64,000 bases of DNA from Christensenella timonensis. Its GTDB lineage: Bacteria > Bacillota > Clostridia > Christensenellales > Christensenellaceae. The DNA lies in contig NZ_FLKP01000002.1 in NCBI RefSeq assembly GCF_900087015.1, positions 1,178,001 to 1,242,000 on the forward strand, given 5' to 3'. The notes below the pieces were generated by a model. The model had not been told where the DNA came from. It did not search any database and was given only the letters and a program-made list of their open reading frames with translations. Positions 59,126 to 64,000 of this stretch are shown here, in pieces. Positions within the stretch are counted from its first letter, which is position 1, and each line of letters opens with the position of its first letter. A program made the translations under genes and the position numbers.

Positions 59126-60019
59126 TTAGGGGAAACGAGCATCAGCTTCATCGGGAGTCAAATAACCAAGAGAAGAATGGGGACGTTTGGCATTGTAGAA
59201 GGCTTCAATATAGGAAAAAATAGCCAACTTTAAATCGTGAAAAGAAGAGTAGCTTCTACGGTTAGCTTCTTCCTTTTTCAGATATTTGAAAAAAGATTCA
59301 CATACAGCATTGTCAAACGGATATCCTTTCTTGGAAAAAGACTGAACAATATTAAGGGAGTCCAAAAGACTACGGAAAGCAAAAGCGGTATATTGAGTTC
59401 CACGGTCAGAGTGAAACATCAGACCCTTGGGAGCGCTGCGGGCGGCATAAGCTTTACGGAAAGCAGTGATCGTAAGGTCCACATCCTGTTTGGAAGACAG
59501 GTGCCAAGCAATGACCTTGCGGGAAAAAAGGTCAATGACAACGCAAAGATAATACCATTTTCCGCCAGCCCGCAGATAAGTAATATCACTCACCCAAACA
59601 AGATTAGGGGCATTTTGAGTAAAGCTTTGGCGGAGACGGTCGGGACAAAGGCTGTCATCGGAACGACAGAAATAATGTCTGGGGTGAGCAGTAGACATTT
59701 TTGGTAAATGCATAGAGCGCATCAGGCGGTACACTCGTCCAACGCTGATGCGGACGCCATAGTCACGCTGGAGGACATGGTGGATTTTATAGGCGCCAAG
59801 GCGTTTGTCATAATCAGCATAAATAGTAAGGATAAGGCGTCGAAGATCCTGATTAAGAGAAACACGGGGAGCGGGAGGAGAATAAAAATGCTTGTAGTAA
59901 GTGCTTCTATTGACATTCAGGACACGGCAAAGCGTTTGAATACGGTGCTGAAAACGGAGCCTGTGGACAGCGTCTAATCGTTGTTTGAGTGAGGCGTGAA
60001 TATGGCAATCGCTTTTTTT
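59126..60019 (-). CDS. IS3 transposase OrfB (catalytic part, no own start)
   Basis: The frame is open from the slippery A7 run (minus strand of 60013-60019) to the stop at 59126. It begins KKSDCHIHASLKQRLDAVH and contains the DDE integrase core: first Asp in WVSDITYLR, second in FHSDRGTQY and Glu in NAVCESFF. There is no ribosome site, so OrfB is probably made only as an OrfAB fusion of about 378 residues after a -1 shift. No inactivating stop is visible, so the element may be active. Confidence 0.88.
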   Translation of the reverse strand, partial: KKSDCHIHASLKQRLDAVHRLRFQHRIQTLCRVLNVNRSTYYKHFYSPPAPRVSLNQDLRRLILTIYADYDKRLGAYKIHHVLQRDYGVRISVGRVYRLMRSMHLPKMSTAHPRHYFCRSDDSLCPDRLRQSFTQNAPNLVWVSDITYLRAGGKWYYLCVVIDLFSRKVIAWHLSSKQDVDLTITAFRKAYAARSAPKGLMFHSDRGTQYTAFAFRSLLDSLNIVQSFSKKGYPFDNAVCESFFKYLKKEEANRRSYSSFHDLKLAIFSYIEAFYNAKRPHSSLGYLTPDEADARFP

Positions 60020-60261
60020 AGGATAAGGTTTTCTTCTTCGAGCTGTGCATTCCGTTTTTGGAGTTCCTTAACCTGTTTGGCAGTAAGGACTTCACCGTCG
60101 TCGACCTGAACGGTAGAATACTGCTTGATCCACTTGCCAAGGGCGGATTGAGAAACGCCGTACTCTTTACAGAGTTGGGTCTGTGTTTTGCCATTTTGGA
60201 AAAGAGATACGAGAGACTTTTTAAAATCATCATCGTATTTTTTGAAGTTATTTGCAGCCAT
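59974..60261 (-). CDS. IS3 transposase OrfA (HTH)
   Basis: The 95-residue product has an N-terminal helix-turn-helix (KTQTQLCKEYGVSQSALGKW) and a leucine-zipper-like coiled coil (VKELQKRNAQLEEENLILKK), as in IS3-family OrfA. The run CTAAAAAAAGCG near its end (60021-60010) supports a programmed -1 shift into OrfB. ATG at 60261 is preceded by AGGAGG. Confidence 0.9.
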   Translation of the reverse strand: MAANNFKKYDDDFKKSLVSLFQNGKTQTQLCKEYGVSQSALGKWIKQYSTVQVDDGEVLTAKQVKELQKRNAQLEEENLILKKAIAIFTPHSNND

Positions 60262-60347
60262 GAAAGAACCTCCTTTTTGTGTCTCTTTTATTGTAATAGA
60301 CTGTTTACTTTTATGTCTACTTTTTTAGTATAGATCCAATGGGAAAC

Positions 60348-60379
60348 GGGTAAAAGGGAAGCTTGCTTCCCTTTTACCC
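60348..60379 (+). other. Long perfect hairpin before the ATPase gene
   Basis: GGGTAAAAGGGAAGC (60348-60362) and its exact complement (60365-60379) form a 13-15-bp stem with a tiny loop. No T-run follows. Such hairpins often sit between binding-protein and membrane-component genes and lower expression of the latter or protect the former. Confidence 0.7.
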
Positions 60380-60398
60380 CAAACGGAGGGAACAAGCA

Positions 60399-61916
60399 AT
60401 GCATGAAGAAAAACCTATCTTGCTGGATATGCGGGGGATCTGCAAATCTTTTATTGGTGTCAATGCATTAAAAGGAGTCGATCTTGTAGTACGGGAAGGC
60501 GAAATACATGCGCTGGAAGGCGAAAACGGAGCAGGAAAGTCTGTCTTGATAAAAATTTTGACAGGCGTATACACCAAGGACGCCGGAACAATCATTTATC
60601 AAGGTGAAGAAGTTGATTTTACTGTTCCCGCGCAGGCGCAGAATGTGGGAATCCATACGATTTACCAAGAATTGAATACGATCCCCTATTTGAGTATTGC
60701 AGAGAATATGTTTTTAGGAAATGAGATAAGAAACAAAAATGGACTGATCGATTGGGAAGCAACTTATTCAAAATCGGAGGAAATATTAAAAAGTTTTAAC
60801 CTGAATATAGATGTAAAACAGCCGATCAATATGTTATCGGCAGCAATGCAACAGATGGTTTCCATTGCGGCTGCGGTGTCGAAAGATGCAAAACTGGTCA
60901 TTATGGATGAGGCGACTTCTTCATTAGATGAAAAAGAAGTTGCACTGCTTATGAATATCGTTGAACAACTCAAAAAGAAAAATGTTGCCGTGATCTTCAT
61001 TACACACCGCCTGAATGAAGTATATGAAATATGCGAGAAAGTTACGATTATAAAGGATGGGGAATTCATGGGACGGTATGATGTAGCTCAGCTGGACAAA
61101 CTGAGTTTGATTTCTAAAATGATCGGACGGGATGCATCTACCATCATGGATTACAGGAAAGAATATGATTATGATGTCGAAAATAATGAAGCAATATGCG
61201 AATTTAGAAAAGTGGAAGATGGAAAGCGCCTAAACGGAGTGAGCTTTGCCCTTAAAAAAGGGGAAGTGTTGGGGCTAGCGGGGCTTCTGGGATCGGGAAG
61301 AACTGAAATCGCCAATACCTTGTTTGGAAATCACAGGATTACACACGGTGATATCAGGCTAAAAGGGAAACATGTAAAGATTAAGCATGTCAAAGATGCT
61401 TTGAAAAATAAAATGGTCTTGTGCCCGGAGGAGCGAAAGCGGGACGCAGTTTTTCCGGATATGTCTATCAAGGATAATATTACGATGACGATCCTGAAAG
61501 AAATCAGCCGGTTCGGATTCATAGATTTAAAGAGGCAAGAAAAAATTGCGCAAAAGTATATAGAACGATTAAAAGTTAAAACGCCAAATACCAAGCAAAG
61601 GATAAAATTTTTGAGCGGCGGGAACCAACAAAAGTGTATTATCGCAAGGGGACTTGTATCTGATCCTGAAATCGTGATCCTTGACGAACCGACACGGGGA
61701 ATCGACGTAGGCGCAAAGATGGAGATAGAATTATTAGTCAGCGATATCGCAAAAAAGGGAATCAGCGTAATCATGATATCGTCAATCCTGGAGGAACTGG
61801 CCCGCGATTGCGACCGTGTGGTTATCATACGTGAAGGAAAAGAAGTAGGGGAATTGTTGCGCGAAGATATTACGGAAGAAAAGATCATCCATAGGATATC
61901 CGAAGCATATTCGTAA
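60399..61916 (+). CDS. Sugar ABC transporter ATP-binding protein (RbsA-like)
   Basis: The 505-residue protein has two ABC domains. Domain 1 has GENGAGKS (Walker A, about 38-45), a weakened signature LSAAMQQM and LVIMDEATSSLDE. Domain 2 has GLLGSGRTE in the A-loop position, LSGGNQQK and IVILDEPTRGID. This asymmetry, with a degenerate second Walker A, is usual in the ribose-type ATPases. ATG 60399 follows GGAGGG by 8 nt. It energises the two permeases encoded next. It differs from the strongly degenerate copy at 56207. Confidence 0.93.
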   Translation: MHEEKPILLDMRGICKSFIGVNALKGVDLVVREGEIHALEGENGAGKSVLIKILTGVYTKDAGTIIYQGEEVDFTVPAQAQNVGIHTIYQELNTIPYLSIAENMFLGNEIRNKNGLIDWEATYSKSEEILKSFNLNIDVKQPINMLSAAMQQMVSIAAAVSKDAKLVIMDEATSSLDEKEVALLMNIVEQLKKKNVAVIFITHRLNEVYEICEKVTIIKDGEFMGRYDVAQLDKLSLISKMIGRDASTIMDYRKEYDYDVENNEAICEFRKVEDGKRLNGVSFALKKGEVLGLAGLLGSGRTEIANTLFGNHRITHGDIRLKGKHVKIKHVKDALKNKMVLCPEERKRDAVFPDMSIKDNITMTILKEISRFGFIDLKRQEKIAQKYIERLKVKTPNTKQRIKFLSGGNQQKCIIARGLVSDPEIVILDEPTRGIDVGAKMEIELLVSDIAKKGISVIMISSILEELARDCDRVVIIREGKEVGELLREDITEEKIIHRISEAYS

Positions 61917-61934
61917 TAAAGTGAGGTGGAATAG

Positions 61935-62966
61935 ATGAATCAATTCGATACAGAACTTCAGAAAATACAAGAACGCAGCAACAAGGCCCTAAAACGCAGG
62001 GAATTTGTTACCAAATATGGTGCGCTGCTCGTCTTTGGGGTGTTGATGCTAGTGAATGTCTGCATAACGCCTAATTTTGTAGAGATGTCGACAATTTGGA
62101 ATATTATCATACAATCTACGCCGGCATTGTTTGTTGCAATGGGCATGACGTTTGTGATAGCAATCGGAGGGATCGATATCAGCGTTGGATCCACAATGGC
62201 TTTATGTGCTACTACCACTACGCTGATGATGTTGCATGGCTATCCTGTTTTGGGAAGCGTACTGGTAGGAATACTAATAGGGCTGGTCGTGGGACTGGTT
62301 ATAGGGGTTTTGACCATACAGCTGAAAATACAGCCGATGGTATTGACATTAGCTATGATGATTATATTAAGAAGTATTTCGCGTATTATCTGCGATGTGA
62401 GAAGTGTGCAGGTGACAGATGAGGGGTTTATATCCTTATCATTGACTAAGTTTGGCGAAGTTCCGATTCAGCTGGTCTATGTAATTTTGATTGTAATTAT
62501 TTTCTATGTTGTAGCTGAGTTTACTGTATTCGGAAAATCAATAGAAGCAATCGGTAACAATGCAATCGCGGCAAAACTTTCGGGAATCCGTTCCAATATG
62601 ATGTCGATTCTGGCATATGTGATATTGGGGCTTCTTTCCGTCGCTGCGGCAATGCTTTCGGTTTCCAGGTCTATGAATTGCAATCCAAGTACATTTGGAT
62701 CAGGGATGGAGCTGGATGCAATTGCGGCCGTAGTAATCGGTGGTACGTCTATGTCCGGAGGAAAGCCCAGAATTTTAGGAAGCATGATAGGGTGCTTTAT
62801 TATGACGTTGATTACTATGACGGTAAACATGAATGGGATCGATACCTCGTATTCAATGTTACTGAAGGCATTGATCATTATAATTGCAGTTTATATGCAG
62901 TCAGATAAAAGCATGAAGAAAAAGAAAATAAAGGCTCACAAGGCTATGGCAAGAGGGGGTCAATAA
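61935..62966 (+). CDS. Sugar ABC transporter permease (RbsC-like) 1
   Basis: The 343-residue integral membrane protein has about 8-10 helices. Family boxes are IGGIDISVGSTMALCAT, GLVVGLVIGVLTIQLKIQPM, NAIAAKLSGIRSN and AAVVIGGTSMSGG. It belongs to the BPD_transp_2 permeases for ribose, xylose or galactose. GAGGTGG precedes the ATG. It overlaps the next permease gene by one base. Confidence 0.93.
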   Translation: MNQFDTELQKIQERSNKALKRREFVTKYGALLVFGVLMLVNVCITPNFVEMSTIWNIIIQSTPALFVAMGMTFVIAIGGIDISVGSTMALCATTTTLMMLHGYPVLGSVLVGILIGLVVGLVIGVLTIQLKIQPMVLTLAMMIILRSISRIICDVRSVQVTDEGFISLSLTKFGEVPIQLVYVILIVIIFYVVAEFTVFGKSIEAIGNNAIAAKLSGIRSNMMSILAYVILGLLSVAAAMLSVSRSMNCNPSTFGSGMELDAIAAVVIGGTSMSGGKPRILGSMIGCFIMTLITMTVNMNGIDTSYSMLLKALIIIIAVYMQSDKSMKKKKIKAHKAMARGGQ

Positions 62967-63928
62967 TGGAAACGAATCGTATCAAGGGCTACATAAAAGA
63001 ATATTCGACGCTGATAGCGTTGATTGTAATAATCATAGTCGCTTCTTTTGCTTTTGAGAACTTCTGTTCCTTAAATAATTTCAGTAATTTGTTTAAGCAG
63101 GCAAGCATGATTGGGGTCATGGCAATAGGCGGTTCCTTTGTTATTTTGACAGGCGGAATCGATTTATCCGTGGGATCGCAATGTGGCTTTGCATCGGTGA
63201 TAGCCGGTTACATTGGGGCTGCAACAGGCAATGCGGCATTGATGGTTATAGGAGCCATAATTACGTGCGCGGCATGGGGTGCATTAAATGGATTTTGTAT
63301 CACTAAACTTCGCGTTCAACCTTTTATTGTTACACTGGCAATGATGTCGGGTATTAGCGGCGTGGGACTTCTTATTACAGAAGGCGGAAATTCCGTTAGT
63401 ATTGTGCTCGAAAGCTTCCGGGCAATCGGGATCGAGTCGGTAGTCTTTATCCCGATTCCTGCGATCATAATGATTTGTGCGTTTATACTGGCCGCATTGG
63501 CAGCTAAATATACTGTGTTCGGCAGAAACTGCTATGCAATTGGCGGCAATGAAGATGCGGCGGTCATGAAAGGTATTCCCGTCGATAAGACAAAGTTTTT
63601 TACTTATGTACTTAGCGGTGCGTGTGCGGGACTTGCAGGGGTGATTCTGGCGGCAAGGACTTATTCCGGAAATATTTTGCTGGGAGAAGGATACGAAATG
63701 GACGTTATTGCCTCTGTTGTATTGGGCGGCACATTGCTGAGCGGAGGCAGGGGGAAAGTCCTCAACTCCATGTGGGGAGCGCTCATCATCACAATTATAG
63801 GAAATATCATTAATCTGAATAAGGATATTCCCTATCAATGGGAAGGATGCGTTACGGGAGGAGTGCTGCTCATTATTCTTATTATCCAATCAAGGATGAC
63901 AAAATCGGAAAAACAGCTGTGCTGCTAG
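62966..63928 (+). CDS. Sugar ABC transporter permease (RbsC-like) 2
   Basis: The 320-residue permease of the same family has ILTGGIDLSVGSQCGFAS, NEDAAVMKGIPVDKTKFF and SVVLGGTLLSGGRGKV. With permease 1 it would form the heterodimeric channel. The start overlaps the preceding stop (TAATG). Confidence 0.93.
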   Translation: METNRIKGYIKEYSTLIALIVIIIVASFAFENFCSLNNFSNLFKQASMIGVMAIGGSFVILTGGIDLSVGSQCGFASVIAGYIGAATGNAALMVIGAIITCAAWGALNGFCITKLRVQPFIVTLAMMSGISGVGLLITEGGNSVSIVLESFRAIGIESVVFIPIPAIIMICAFILAALAAKYTVFGRNCYAIGGNEDAAVMKGIPVDKTKFFTYVLSGACAGLAGVILAARTYSGNILLGEGYEMDVIASVVLGGTLLSGGRGKVLNSMWGALIITIIGNIINLNKDIPYQWEGCVTGGVLLIILIIQSRMTKSEKQLCC

Positions 63929-63962
63929 AATAAAATATTTTATCGGATTAGGAGAAAATACC

Positions 63963-64000
63963 ATGTCGAAGTTTTATCAAGAATTATATGAGGCCATCCT
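63963..64000 (+). CDS. Start of the next operon gene (truncated by window end)
   Basis: ATG at 63963 follows TTAGGAG by about 8 nt; the visible residues are MSKFYQELYEAI. The product cannot be identified from 12 residues. Its place in the operon suggests a catabolic enzyme or kinase for the imported sugar. Confidence 0.5.
   Translation, partial: MSKFYQELYEAI

Larger units (their letters stand above)
59094..60326 (-). mobile_element. IS3-family insertion sequence
   Basis: About 1.23 kb carrying orfA and orfB on the minus strand, transcribed against the transporter operon. Imperfect terminal inverted repeats are seen as AGTGGACAGAAAA (59101-59113) versus AGTAGACATAAAA on the other strand (60321-60309). 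The direct repeat AGTATAG flanks it at 59087-59093 and 60327-60333. IS3 elements normally duplicate 3-5 bp, so part of the repeat may be coincidence and the exact ends are uncertain. It lies between the binding-protein gene and the ATPase gene. Confidence 0.85.

Noticed and set aside
59237-59977. Plus-strand open frames of 156 and 89 residues within the IS element
   Set aside because: They are antisense to the transposase frame, which shows intact DDE motifs.
60348-60379. Hairpin as a rho-independent terminator
   Set aside because: No T-tract on either strand and the ATPase ribosome site follows at once.

Overview
The window looks like the chromosome of a Gram-positive anaerobe of the Clostridia. 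Evidence: SpoVB/MurJ-like flippase, VanW and NlpC/P60 proteins, WxL surface proteins, an [FeFe]-hydrogenase-family protein, a YesM/YesN two-component pair, strong AGGAGG ribosome sites, several TTG starts and TTGACA/TATAAT-type promoters. A choloylglycine-hydrolase-type C-terminus at the left edge fits a gut inhabitant. The level below class cannot be fixed from sequence alone; a Christensenella-like lineage is only a guess.

Layout. (1) 1-240: end of a choloylglycine-hydrolase-family gene and its terminator. (2) 469-4543: a three-gene WxL surface cluster (small WxL protein, DUF916/DUF3324 membrane protein, large WxL protein). (3) 4654-6276: a SpoVB/MurJ-like flippase. (4) 6327-7757: a leftward tyrosine recombinase next to an AT-rich segment bounded by two near-identical recombination-site-like palindromes in opposite orientation. 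The segment carries one excellent promoter that points left, away from the surface genes: a candidate invertible promoter caught in the OFF state. (5) 7758-32577: a GLUG-repeat protein of 491 aa, then a giant mosaic secreted protein of about 7,780 aa interrupted near its end by an apparent one-base frameshift. (6) 32640-41798: tightly packed same-strand genes, namely four paralogous single-pass membrane proteins, small secreted proteins, a multi-domain membrane protein, triple-TM proteins, a PRC-barrel protein, an NlpC/P60 hydrolase and an HU protein. (7) 41908-45461: a promoter, then a partly paralogous cassette (triple-TM protein, VanW, PRC-barrel) ending at a strong terminator. (8) 45487-53174: housekeeping and metabolism (cysteine synthase, peptide deformylase, family 2 glycosyltransferase, [FeFe]-hydrogenase-family protein, acyl-AMP ligase plus acyl carrier protein, HTH protein). 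(9) 53223-64000: an AT-richer sugar-uptake island with a leftward histidine kinase/AraC-type regulator/degenerate ABC ATPase set, and a divergent RbsB/A/C/C-type operon split by an IS3-family element.

How it fits together. The main hypothesis is that the recombinase flips a roughly 350-bp promoter segment to switch on a surface operon that may run from 7758 to about 41.8 kb. The genes of regions 6-7 look like anchoring, wall-remodelling and assembly partners of the giant protein. In region 9 the two-component system probably senses a sugar and activates the divergent transporter through a pair of 10-bp direct repeats just upstream of its promoter.
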